From Sphaerolaimus hirsutus (Eukaryota; Nematoda; Chromadorea; Monhysterida; Sphaerolaimidae), in NCBI GenBank assembly GCA_964036195.1, contig OZ038453.1:21290352-21354351 (forward strand): 64,000 bases of DNA, read 5' to 3'. Positions 38,983-48,912 of the stretch are shown in pieces. Within the stretch, counting starts at the first letter, position 1, and each line of letters begins with the position of its first letter. The notes beneath the pieces are model-generated. The model was not told the origin of the DNA. It did no database searches and was given only the letters and a program-made list of their open reading frames with translations. The translations under genes and the position numbers were made by a program.

Positions 38983-40231
38983 AACTGGTGGAAAATATAA
39001 ACGGGAAAATCACTTAATTGTATTTTACAAATCCCACATGCAAGCTGTTAGGCTTTCATCTTGTGTGAGGGTGCCCCTACGTATTTACTATATATAACCT
39101 AGGGGACACCCCCCTCAAGCCACCCTTGATGCAGAAAAAAAAATTTTCATGTTTTTTTTCTGGCAAATATAAATGGAACTTCCATACAAATTTTTGTTCC
39201 TGATGAAACAAAAATTATTGATAAATTTTTTTCTGGACATTTGAGACCAAAAAGTTTTTTTGACATTGGTAGATTGTAATCATGTGCAACTTTTCTACCC
39301 AGTCAGAACCCCCGGAAGCCCCACACAATGGTGGCATTGTTGATCAAACATGAAATTTTTTTTGGAGAAAAACGTAGCTTTGAAAAAGTGAACAATCCAC
39401 TATCCCAAGCTATTCATGGAGCACATGGGGGCCAGAATTGGCTTGTTTGGTTTCAGGGGCAACATCTGGCTGCTCCTGGGCTCCATTTTTGCATTCAAGT
39501 ATTTTTTATAGCCAATGATGAAAATGGCCCTGTGTAGAGGGGGCACTCCCCTGACAGCGTGTCTGGCGCCTGCAGTGTCTTGACACAAATGACAAAATAC
39601 TTGTGCCCATCCAATGTGGACACTAATTATTTGATAAAAACCTATAGGGGCCAATGGGCAATGTGCCCTGTATCTAGTGTGACTGGGATAAACAAATGAA
39701 GAGGTCATGTCCAGAAAATTGAAAATCACAGTTTTTCAATCACAACTACAATTTTGATAATCACAAAGTTTAAAATCATTGTTGTCATGTTTTTGTGGTC
39801 CATGCCTGCTTGCTGGGGGCAAGTTTTGTGGGTGTGAGTGGACCAGGGGCCAAATTATACTCCCAACTTACTAGCAGTCAAAATATGGCTGTGGGAAAGC
39901 TATAAGTAACTTTTATTTTATTTGAAAAGGACCCAACACAAGTGCATTCATTGCTTGTGTTGGCAGCACACAAAAAAATCGGCTGTGCACTTTACTGCAG
40001 CTGTATTTTGTGTGTTTTTTGAAAATTCCCATTTATATTGGAAAAAAACATTCATCAATCTGTAGCAGCAGAACAGGGGGGTGCCAGGGGGTGCCACTTG
40101 GCATATATGCAGGCAAATGTTGTGGGCAGCCCCACATCAAATGGCAGCCATATTGGGCTGCACGTTTTCCTGTGAGATAGTTATGAAAAATGAGGTACCT
40201 GATTTCCCATTTATATTTGCCACCAGTTTAG
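38981..40231. mobile_element. 1.25-kb TIR element, TAAACTGGTGG ends
   Basis: TAAACTGGTGGAAAATATAA on the left is mirrored by TATATTTGCCACCAGTTTA on the right, about 35 bp in total with mismatches. Single-copy in this window. No coding frame recognised and no clear TSD. Confidence 0.45.
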
Positions 40232-41164
40232 GTGGGTAGTATTTTTGAAACTCATTTTTAATTAGTTTGCCTTGACAATGCTCATTGTTTATTGTATTTT
40301 TAGTTGCCTGAAATTCATTGGGTACCATTTTTAGGTTAGGTAAAAAATGTAAAAAGGGTTTGTTTTCGTTACAGCAATCGGGATTTTTACTGTAGTATTA
40401 AAATTAGATTTCACATGGGTAAAAACGTTTAGTGATAGACATTATCATGGTCAATGAATTTTCTTTTTCAGCCACCACAATTTCATTTTGAACTATAAAT
40501 ATTAGTTTGTGAAAGGCATTTCCATGCGTATTATCAATTAATACCGATAGTCAATATTTTTAAACATATGCCAATTTTTGTTACTTTTTTGTTTTGGACT
40601 TCACACTTTTGATGCACATTTTTCTTTTTGTAGCTAAATTCTGTCTGATTTTTCTGAAAAACACTGTGATCAATTATATTGTTGTGTAACATAGAAAACC
40701 GTTTTTTTGTCACGTTTTTGTTTCCTTTTAGCCATACTAAATACCATATTTTTCCGATTTTAGCAATCGCGGGGAATGGAAAGTGATTATTGATGGCTGA
40801 TTTTTAAGATCGACTTCAAAATCAATCGATATCTCCGATTTCCATTCCATTAGAATTTGTTTGAATTTTGAAATTCTGATATTCCTATCAAATTACACAA
40901 TCAGGGGATACTTGAACAAATGTTTTCCTGAACGTGGAATTATGGTATGTTCTTGATCTATTTGCCACAATCCGTCACAATGGTCACTACATAGTTGACA
41001 CTGGAAATATCAAAAGCTGATAAATCTTTTTTGAATAGATTTTAATTGATGGAATACCAAATTTCATATCTCCATCTACAATAGTTGACCGACCCCTTAT
41101 TCCGGTATACTGAAATGTATTTAAAACATATTTATGAGCTTTGGAAATTTTGGAGTCAACTAGC
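40232..41164. other. intergenic, nothing recognised
   Basis: AT-rich unique sequence with no gene or transposon end. Confidence 0.35.
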
Positions 41165-41275
41165 TGCCAGTGCCAAACCCTGTAAAGTGTAAAGTCAAAT
41201 GTCATACAAATTTGTCAATTTTTTTGACATTACACACTTGACTTGACATTTTACAGGCTGCGGGACTGCTCCCGG
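41165..41275. repeat. short fold-back element
   Basis: GCCAGTGCCAAACCCTGTAA faces TTTTACAGGCTGCGGGACTG. The arms are AAGTGTAAAGTC / ACACTTGAC. Confidence 0.5.
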
Positions 41276-41576
41276 TATACGTAGCGCCAAAAGGACAATA
41301 AGTTGCTTTCCAATTTTTGTACTGAAGCCTGAATCTGTTGATTGCTGGTGCCGGTAGAATTGTTTTTAGATTTTCTGATTTTTTTTAAGTTTTGAGGCTG
41401 GCACTTTTGTGTATTGTTCAGATTTTTTCAACACAACAAAACAAATATCGTTTGTGGTTGTCTGTTTCATAGGCCGCAGGTGACTTAAGACTTTTTTCAA
41501 TGTGAGTATGTAAGCGCGTCGACATTTGCATACGTAAAACTATTCGCAAAATTGCGCCACAAAATTTGTCCACAAT

Positions 41577-41966
41577 GGGCCTACATATAGTTGACACCGC
41601 AAATTTATGTCAACTAAATAAAACAAATAATTTTAAGCGTCACACTTACAGAACAATCTAAATCAAGTGTGACATGAAAGGGCACTCCCAGACCCTGTAA
41701 AAAGCCCTGTAAAATGTCAAATGTCATGCAAAGTGTCAAAAGTTATGGAAAATTCCCTATAAAATGGCAACCGAGTTGCCATTTTGCAGGCCATTTTCCA
41801 TTACTTTTGACACTTTGCATGACATTTGACATTTTACAGGGTCTGGGAGTGGCACCAAGTGTGATTATAAAAAACTATGCTCCATCACATAGTAAAGTTG
41901 AAATCACATAATCAACCAAAATTTAGTTGACATGAATTTTGATGTCAACTAGTGTGTGTGGGCCCC
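41577..41966. mobile_element. TAGTTGACA-TIR element with nested fold-back
   Basis: GGGCCTACATATAGTTGACA faces GTCAACTAGTGTGTGTGGGC. The host sequence CAAGTGTGA is repeated on both sides of the fold-back at 41681-41856. Confidence 0.7.
41681..41856. repeat. fold-back element, nested
   Basis: GGCACTCCCAGACCCTG faces GGGTCTGGGAGTGGCACC. Left flank AAGTGTGACATGAAAG and right flank AAGTGTGATTATAAAA may be a decayed duplication of about 16 bp, comparable with the 17 bp at 12438-12616. Confidence 0.7.
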
Positions 41967-42412
41967 GATAAGCCTCTGCTTTTGTGTGGGCAACCTTCCG
42001 AGTTGGATATGATTTTGCAAATCTGAATTTGCACATGCAAATCGACCTTAGATGCAACTGTGTACATATTCGTGTAAAGAAGTACCCGATACCTATATGT
42101 TTTGTGGTAAATTATAGAAACTTAGTCACCTCATACATATTATTTGCAATAGATGTTTGAAGTTTATTTGCCAAAATTCCCTTTGTGTTTGCGTAGATTT
42201 TTGCTTTCCACGTTTCAAAATGAAATACCTACCTACAATGGTTTGAAGGTTGTTGTTTTATTTGGGATTTATTTGTTTTTCCATATCGCCACTTCATTCA
42301 CATAATTTTACAAACAATTTAAGGCAAAAAAATCAGTTAAGACACAATCTGCAGCAAGTGTTAGAAAAGGTTTTTGAATCTATTAATCATTAGTGGAAAA
42401 CACGATAAATGC
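41967..42412. other. intergenic, nothing recognised
   Basis: No gene or repeat end seen. Confidence 0.3.
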
Positions 42413-42420
42413 GTATTAAC

Positions 42421-44396
42421 TAGGGTGTCAAATTTCCGTTTCCGTTTTCCGTTTCCGCCTTTCCGCAGGAAAATTTTTTACCTTTCCGTTTTCCGGCAGC
42501 CGAAAATTTTTTACCTTTCCGTTTTCCGGCAGCCGAAAAAATTTTACCTTTCCGTTTTCCGTTTTCCGGCAGCTGAAAACTTTTTACCTTTCCGTTTCCG
42601 TTTTTCCGGCCCATTTTTCCGTTTTCCGGCTGAAAAATTTTTACCTTTCCGTTTCCGTTTTACCAGGCCATTTTTCCATTTTCTGGCTTGATTTTCAGCT
42701 TTCTGGCATTTTTCCATTGTTTTTCCAATCTGTATTTATCTTCAATTGGCTCATCCCATTGTGTTGTTTTTGTCTCTTGGAGCAGCATTGACAACTGGGA
42801 TTTCAGGGTCAATGAAACAGGTGCTGTGAACCCAATTGGGTCATATGCTGATTGCTGACACCAATAATTTATTCAAGTTTTGTCTGGTTGGTGTTGTGAT
42901 GCTGTCAATTTGCAATTTTGGTGTTGATATTGCCAGCATGTCTGTTCAGTGATTTTATTTCATGCCCATTACTGCGACAATTTTATTCACCTTTGGACTC
43001 CTGTTGTTCTCTGCTATTTCATTCATGACTGATCTGGAGTTTGACAGCCATTCCCTCATGTTCAAAGAACATTTGTTAAATAAAGCTTTGACTTTGTAAT
43101 ATAGTTCTAAAGCTTCAACTTCATTCGTGACACTCATGATGAAGTTATCGACGTAAATGTTGTTTATTATCATTGCCAACTGGTTTTGTTCCCCTTCATT
43201 TTCTTCATATTCATTCATGTTGTTTATTGTCACATTTAAATGGTATTTTTATGACTGCTCCCAAAATTGCTGGGCTGCAGACAAGTCCAAACAGTACGCA
43301 TTTAAAACGAAGTACTATTAAGTTATTTTCAGTTACTGGTTTTGAGGCATCTTTCTGCCAGAATAATTGTGTGTAGTCTCTAGCTTGCTCATGCAATCCT
43401 ATTTGCAAAAATGCCTTTTCAATATCGGCAATTAATGCTAGATTGCATGCCCTGAACCTCAGGAGTAGGCCCAGTGCTAATGGTGTTGTAATTGGTCCTC
43501 TAAAAAGGCACTCGTTGAAACTGGGCTTACCTGTCGACCCATTGTACACGATTCTGCATGATGTCGATTTGCCCGGCATGATTACTGGCTGGTGTGGCAG
43601 GTAATGAATCCCCTTGTTGTCTGTTTTGTCGTCACAGATCTCAATTATTCCCTTTTCTAGTTGGTCGTCCAAAACTTTCCGGTATTGTTCGAATAAGTTT
43701 GGATCTTTGTTGAATCTTCTTATCAGTGATTTAAACCGCACCAAGGCTTCTGCTTTTCCTGTGGGCAGGTCACTGATACTCTCTTTATACGGCCAGTCAA
43801 TATAGTATCGTTTGTTGTCGTTGAATTTTATGCTATTTATTATCATCTCCTCTGCAATGTTGTCATCAATTGCATAGGGGTCATCAGTGATTCCCACTGC
43901 TTCTAGACTGTGAAATTGTCGTAGTGTTTCCTTTCCTATGGCCACTATGGCTACTTTTTGATGATTTTTTGTTGGTTCAGTTAAGCTTGAACTACAAGTG
44001 AAGTTACAGGCATGATCCATAGTAGCAGAATGTACAGCTACCACAATCAAAGCCAAACAGGCAAACCTGCATGCAGGTTTTCCTTCTGCAAAATTGTCTA
44101 TTACTGTGCTAATTTCACTGAATTTTTTTCCGTTTCCGTGAAAATTTTGCTTTCCGTTTTCCGTTTTCCGGCATTTCATTTTTCCGTTTTCCGTTTTCCG
44201 GCTGACAATTTTTTTTTACCTTTCCGTTTTCCGTTTTCCGCTGAGTGAAATTTTTTTACCTTTCCGTTTTCCGGCAGAAATTTTTTTTTTACCTTTCCGT
44301 TTTCCGGCAGAAATTTTTTTTTTACCTTTCCGTTTTCCGTAAAGTGAAAAAATTTTACCTTTCCGTTTTCCGTAAAAAAATTTTTTTGACACCCTA
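42421..44396. mobile_element. hAT-like element, TTTCCG-word family, carrying a BEL/Pao RT fragment (copy 2)
   Basis: The left end TAGGGTGTCAAATTTCCG and right end TTTTTTTGACACCCTA have exact 8-bp TSD GTATTAAC (42413-42420 and 44397-44404). TTTCCG arrays lie inside both ends, as in copy 1 (15599-17311). It is 263 bp longer, mainly because the captured fragment is more complete. Confidence 0.92.
42700..44110 (-). pseudogene. BEL/Pao reverse-transcriptase fragment (copy 2)
   Basis: On the minus strand a long frame (43211-44179) carries the pre-RT region, YRKVLDDQLEKGIIE, FRGPITTPLALGLLL, IADIEKAFLQIGLHEQARDY and VLFGLVCSPAILGA. A one-base difference in a T run near 43246 (five T here, four in copy 1) shifts the frame. 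The downstream frame (42955-43233 and beyond) carries IYVDNFIMSV, then SAYDPIGFTAPVSLTL. The catalytic YxDD reads YVDN. No gag, protease core, integrase or LTR is present, so it is a fragment and cannot be an autonomous retrotransposon. Confidence 0.88.
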
Positions 44397-44468
44397 GTAT
44401 TAACATATTTGCGAGTCCCACACGCTGTATCACATCATAATTTACCAAGTATTTAGTCATGTTTTCGT

Positions 44469-45003
44469 CATAGTTGTTGAAAACGTAGGTATTTACGTTC
44501 CGTCGATAAATACGTTTACTCGAATACGTTTACGTTTCCCCCCCCCCCAAAAAAAAATACCGCTACTCACTTACTCGCGTACTATTTCTAAGTACGCGAG
44601 TACAGAAAACGTATTTAACGGGGCATAGAAAGCGACATTTTGGCATACAGAAAGTGACAAACGTTGGATATTTTCCCAAGAAATTCTTATCAGGAGAAAA
44701 AGACGCATATTTGATGTGTTCCACTGTAAAAATTGGAAAAATACTGACCTACGTTTTCTATGGAGAAAATACTCGGTTTCACATTTTATGTGAATTAAAA
44801 TACTCACTTTTACGTTTTCTGTGCGAATAAACACCCACTTAAAAAAACTTAAGTCAATTATGTGAAAAAATTAATTCACTCACATTTTGTAGTGGTGTAA
44901 AAGTAAAAAAAATTACTCTACGTTTTCTGTACTCAGCCGCGAGTAAAAAAAACTTTACGTTTATGTTTACTTTGAAAAAAGTTCAGTACTTTTAACAACT
45001 CTG
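44469..45003. mobile_element. hAT-like MITE, ACGTAAA-word family
   Basis: CATAGTTGTTGAAAACGTAG faces GTACTTTTAACAACTCTG. Flanks GTTTTCGT and GTTTACTT agree at 6 of 8 bases. Dense TACGTTTTC words. Confidence 0.75.
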
Positions 45004-45246
45004 GTTTACTTTTTATTTTGATTGACACTGCATGGAATTTGACAATTGGCATGTCACTTTACGGGATAGTTGCGAACCCTGTAAAGTCATGTTCTTTTCG
45101 CGGTCCCTAAAACTTTAACATTGCGTAATAGCAGAATTTTCTTATCAGAATTACAAACCCCAATTATGTTGAGATCAGAAAAAAATTGAATTCCTTTGCG
45201 AAGAAAAAGTCTACAAAAAATATTCAAATAAGGCGATCACATCATT

Positions 45247-45477
45247 GGGCCCACGCCCCACACACGCTAGTTGACATCGAAAATTTGTGTCAACTCAATG
45301 TCAACTAAACAACATAACAAGAAATTTTTAATGCGTCACACTTAACAGAAACAATGAAAAAATTGTATGGCATGGCGTAAAATTAACGATGCTCTATCAG
45401 ATAGGAAAGTTGAAATAACACTATTCAGTACAATTCAGTTGACACAAATTCAGTTGACATCCAGCGCGTGTGGCGCC
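45247..45477. mobile_element. TAGTTGACA-TIR element
   Basis: GGGCCCACGCCCCACACACG then CTAGTTGACATC on the left, GTTGACATCCAGCGCGTGTG on the right. It ends 10 bp beyond the stop codon of the Ly6 gene, so it forms most of that gene's 3' UTR or lies just past it. Confidence 0.65.
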
Positions 45478-45486
45478 ATATTCACT

Positions 45487-45704
45487 TCACGGCCTCAAGT
45501 GCATTCCAATCACCCCAATAACCCCCAAAACCGCGCCAACGCCAAACTCCATTTTCATGGCGCCAGCGCCATTCTTCTTGGCGCCACTGGTGTTGCAGTG
45601 ATCCGACGAAGCGCAGGGGCACTGCTTTATTCCATCCGAAGTTTCGCATTGGCCATCTGTGAATGTACCATCCGTGCAGCCGAAACTTGCGGAAGCTACA
45701 CCGT
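45487..45704 (-). CDS. Ly6 gene exon 3 (residues 55-126)
   Basis: Acceptor ATACACAG (minus strand). Encodes DGVASASFGCTDGTFTDGQC, the CPCASSDHCN end and the GPI-anchor tail. Stop TGA at 45487-45489. The overlapping longer minus frame ending WNALEAVK is out of phase and is a shadow. Confidence 0.88.
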
Positions 45705-47333
45705 CTGTGTATTTGGGGGGTTATGGTAGTTTGGGTTGGGATGGGGGTTTGGGTTACGGTAGTGGAAGGGGGATTGTATTTGAATGAGTGTGTGATATTC
45801 ATGGGTTCGGTGGCACGCACACATTATCAGAGTTTCGATATCTGGTTCCAGTACACTATCATGGTGTCATTATAAAAATAATTGAAATTATTCAAAAATT
45901 GTTCCATGCCGGAAAAAAACTCTTCTTTTTTGAGATTGGTACATATATTTAAGTGCTGCGTTGCCGTGAAAAGCATAAAAGATACGTTCGTTTGTATACT
46001 GTTCTGTTTGCAGAGTATACCGTATTTCCTCGAAATACCCCCAGGGGGGTTAATATTTCGCCAACAAATTTTGAATGTCGGTCAATTCGAGGTGGCTTAA
46101 TTAGGCTTTTGCATACTCCGAACTGGTAATGAATGTGACAAAACAGGATTTACTTAGGCATACATAGGATAGATGATGTAATTACATCATTCAAGACGGG
46201 GGGGTATTTCGAGGGGGCGGTTATTTTTTCCTCAGCTTGATAACGCTCGATTTTCTCAGCTTGCTGGGGGAATTTCGATGGTGTCAATTCAACGCGGATA
46301 ATTCGAAGAAATACGGTAGTCCAAACTTATTGTCATCCAGTTATAACAGAACTTCCCATCGGAAAACATCAAAGCCACTCACCAGTAGTAGTAGTCAAGC
46401 AGAATGCTCCCGTACAAGAACCACTTTCGCAGGCGCCATCATTTGCGAAATTTGCCACATCGCATTTGTGACAAGTGACCGCTGTGCACTCTGCGTTACA
46501 AGTTGACAATTTGAATTGACCGGCGCATACTAGTTGACAGACACCAACGGTCGTTATGGTGGTTCGCACGCTAGTTGACACACGTGTGTCAACTTGTATG
46601 TGTCAACTCGGATTTCGGCTTCACGTGTCGCACAGCGATCTCATGCACATGCGGCAATGTTGAAAAAATATTACGGCAAATGCATTTGGAGATCGCTCTG
46701 CGATACGTGAAGCCGAAATCTGAGTTGACACAGACCAGTTGACTTGAGTCACATGTATCAACTAGTGTGTGGGCCGCTAATCTGTTTTGAATGCATTTGA
46801 GTTCACTGGAATTAGGGATCAGTCAACTAATGGGGTCAGGGCTATTACGCATGTAAACCCATTACGCATGTAGACCCATTATAGACACATTATACCTGCA
46901 GGGGTAAGAAAGGGGGCGCGTAACCCCACCCCAAACCGCCCAGCTATCTATCTATCCCAGAGGCATTTTCTGGCTACTTTCCCCTGAACAGCCCCACCCC
47001 CACAAATTGCCTGGCTATCTAACTATCTGCAGTGCTTTTCAGCTATTTTCAGCCAAAGTTGCTAATTTTCACAATTGTTTTATTGCTTATTTTCAGCATG
47101 TCATGTATAGTTTAATGCGTGCCGGGTCTACATGCGTGATGGGTTTACATGCGTAATGGCACAGGGCCAATTAATGATTCATTTTGGTAAACTCAAATGC
47201 GATTGATACCGATTTATCAGTTTCGGAATCCAGAGCCACATTGAGACAAATAAATTGTTGGAAAATTGCCAAATTTACCTTCCCAGTGAGCGATGAAAAT
47301 GGCCAGAACCAATGTGCAAATTCTCAGGTCCAT
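45487..47333 (-). CDS. Ly6/three-finger GPI-anchored protein, complete gene (3 exons, 126 aa)
   Basis: Exons 47279-47333, 46383-46490 and 45487-45704 (minus) join in phase. Residues 1-18 are a signal peptide (MDLRICTLVLAIFIAHWE). The mature part starts ECTAVTCHKC and contains GACESGSCTGAFC, FGCTDGTFTDGQC and the terminal signature CPCASSDHCN, the CxC..DxCN end of Ly6/uPAR domains. After the domain comes a small-residue stretch (NTSGAKKNGAG), a plausible GPI attachment site, then a hydrophobic tail (FGVGAVLGVIGVIG). The family acts at the outer cell surface, often on ion channels or septate junctions; the partner here cannot be told. The intron between exons 2 and 3 holds a TACCGTA-type element. 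Confidence 0.88.
46018..46318. mobile_element. TACCGTA-type element
   Basis: TACCGTATTTCCTCGAAATA faces TAATTCGAAGAAATACGGTA, with GGGGGGGTATTTCGAGGG blocks inside. It lies in intron 2 of the Ly6 gene. Confidence 0.75.
46383..46490 (-). CDS. Ly6 gene exon 2 (residues 19-54)
   Basis: Acceptor AACGCAG, donor CTG|GTGAGT. Encodes CTAVTCHKCDVANFANDGAC and ESGSCTGAFCLTTTT. A frame running further upstream exists, but the acceptor phase fits the signal-peptide exon exactly. Confidence 0.85.
46558..46776. mobile_element. TAGTTGACA-TIR element
   Basis: TTCGCACGCTAGTTGACACA faces TGTATCAACTAGTGTGTGGG. The inner blocks TCACGTGTCGCACAGCGATC / GAGATCGCTCTGCGATACGT are mirrored. It lies in intron 1 of the Ly6 gene. 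Confidence 0.7.
46785..47230. repeat. CATTTGAG...CTCAAATG element with nested palindrome
   Basis: TGCATTTGAGTTCACTGGAA on the left and TTTTGGTAAACTCAAATGCG on the right. The host is split by 46842-47160. Confidence 0.5.
46842..47160. repeat. word-array palindrome, word CGCATGTA
   Basis: CTATTACGCATGTAAACCCA and TTACGCATGTAGACCCATTA on the left mirror GGGTCTACATGCGTGATGGG and TTTACATGCGTAATGGC on the right. CAGGGC occurs on both sides. The centre holds CTATCTATC words and G/C-rich blocks. Confidence 0.65.
47279..47333 (-). CDS. Ly6 gene exon 1 (residues 1-18, signal peptide)
   Basis: ATG at 47333 encodes the 18-residue hydrophobic leader and ends at donor AAG|GTAAAT with one base left, which exon 2 completes to a Glu codon. 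Confidence 0.85.
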
Positions 47334-47730
47334 TTTTAGTCTGATTGCGTTGAAAGGTTTCTGTAAAACGGTCTTAGCTTTTAAAAATGATCTAAAAATG
47401 ATGAGTAGCTTCTAAGCAGCCACAAATACACTGGCAAACTTGTCAAGTAGAAACAAAAACCCTATAAATTACCTGTCTGCAGTTTGAATCCTATTTATAA
47501 CGAAATAGGTATATTACGGTCAAATAGATTACCCAATTTCAAGCCCAAGATGTCATTATACAGTGAACATCCATTGTTTTCTCCATGACACGCAGAATGT
47601 AAGTCACGCTCAAAACCATTGCGAGTATTGTTGTCAGCCATTTGCATTCGCTCTGTTTCTATGGCGTCGGGTTGGGGGCCGATGCCTTGCGAAATTGCGC
47701 GCGCATTTACGTGATGAAATATGTATACCC
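47334..47730 (-). promoter_or_regulatory. presumed 5' flank of the Ly6 gene
   Basis: Mostly unique sequence with no repeat end until 47731. No core promoter motif is clear. Confidence 0.3.
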
Positions 47731-48029
47731 GGGGGCAGTCTCAGACCCTGTAAAATGTCATGTAAAATGTAAAATGTCATGTAACATGTAAAATGTAAAA
47801 TGTCATGTAAAATGTAAAATTCCATGCAAAGTGTCAAAAGTCATGTAAAATGCCCGGTAAAATGTAAAATGTAATGTAAAGTATCAAAAGTTATGTAAAA
47901 TGCCTGGTAAAATGTCAAATGTCACGCAAAGTGTCAAAAGTCGTGTAAAATGCCCTGTTAAATAGCAAACACATGACTTTTGACACTTTGCATGACATTT
48001 GACATTTTACAGGGTCTGGGACTGGCACC
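47731..48029. repeat. fold-back element, expanded left arm
   Basis: GGGGGCAGTCTCAGACCCTG faces AGGGTCTGGGACTGGCACC. The left arm holds many tandem TGTAAAATGTCATGTAAAAT words (47750-47960) that the short right arm does not balance. Confidence 0.7.
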
Positions 48030-48031
48030 CG

Positions 48032-48326
48032 GTAGACATCACACTTGTATGGAAACCTACCGTAACCCAGCTGAATAATGAACCAAAAATTTAGCAGTTT
48101 TTAATCATAATACCGTATTTCGTTTTACGATACTCCGTGTCGATGGACAGCAAGGTATGTGCAGAATCCTGCCATAATTGAATTTATAAAATCCTGTGAT
48201 CAATTTCATAATTGATTATTCCATAGTCAAGACGAAATAGTTTGATGATAAAACTGTATAATTTTTGGTTCATTATTCAGATGGGTTATGGTAGGTTTCC
48301 ATACTAAGTGTGATGTTCCGCCGAGT
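48032..48326. mobile_element. ACTCGGCGGAC palindrome family
   Basis: TAGACATCACACTTGTATGG faces CATACTAAGTGTGATGTTCC then GCCGAG. Inner AACCCAGCTGAATAATGAAC is mirrored by GTTCATTATTCAGATGGG. The left tip is lost to the fold-back. Confidence 0.6.
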
Positions 48327-48912
48327 AAACGTATTTAATGTACCGTATTACCTCGAAATACCCCCATGGGCAGTGACGAAAAATGTGGCGGTGACGCAGT
48401 GATTGTCACCGCCTGCTTTTTCGATGTCACCGCAAGAAAATGAAGTGTCATCGCGGTGACAATCACCGCCACATTTTTAGAGCAACGGCTAAGGGCACAA
48501 TTTTTGAGAATCCATTTTGAGAATTCCATAAATAGGTAGAAGCGCAAGCAAATAGCGTGGCGCCAAATTAGCATTTGACACACATAAAAACGGCTCGCCT
48601 GCCCCTTTTGCACACAGCCAGTGGGAGTAAAAATTCAAATCGTTTTGATGTACACAAACACACGGAGAGGTGAGCATTGCAGGGAATGTAAAAGCATCTT
48701 CCCATAGCTTTTCGGATTTCGTTTTTCACTTCCTTCAGCTGTGTATTTGTGAGAATGATAATTTTTCAGTGCGCAGAATTTTTTGACATCGATCATTTAT
48801 GCAGTTGTGACCATTTTGTGACATCGATCATTAATTAATCGACCAAAAACTGCAGTTTGTGATCTGTATATTGCAGAACACACATTAAATGCAATGACTG
48901 AGTTATGTTAGG

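Noticed and set aside
42421-44396. Interpretation as a complete BEL/Pao retrotransposon or endogenous retrovirus
   Set aside because: No LTRs, gag, integrase or envelope; the boundaries are hAT-like TIRs with 8-bp TSDs.
45482-45820. 112-codon minus-strand frame (MRATEPMNITHSF...) over the Ly6 exon
   Set aside because: It is one frame off the Cys-rich Ly6 reading, which has matching splice phases and a GPI tail.
47750-47960. Short regularly spaced repeats suggesting a CRISPR-like array
   Set aside because: Irregular spacing, no unique spacers, eukaryotic context; it is the expanded arm of a fold-back element.
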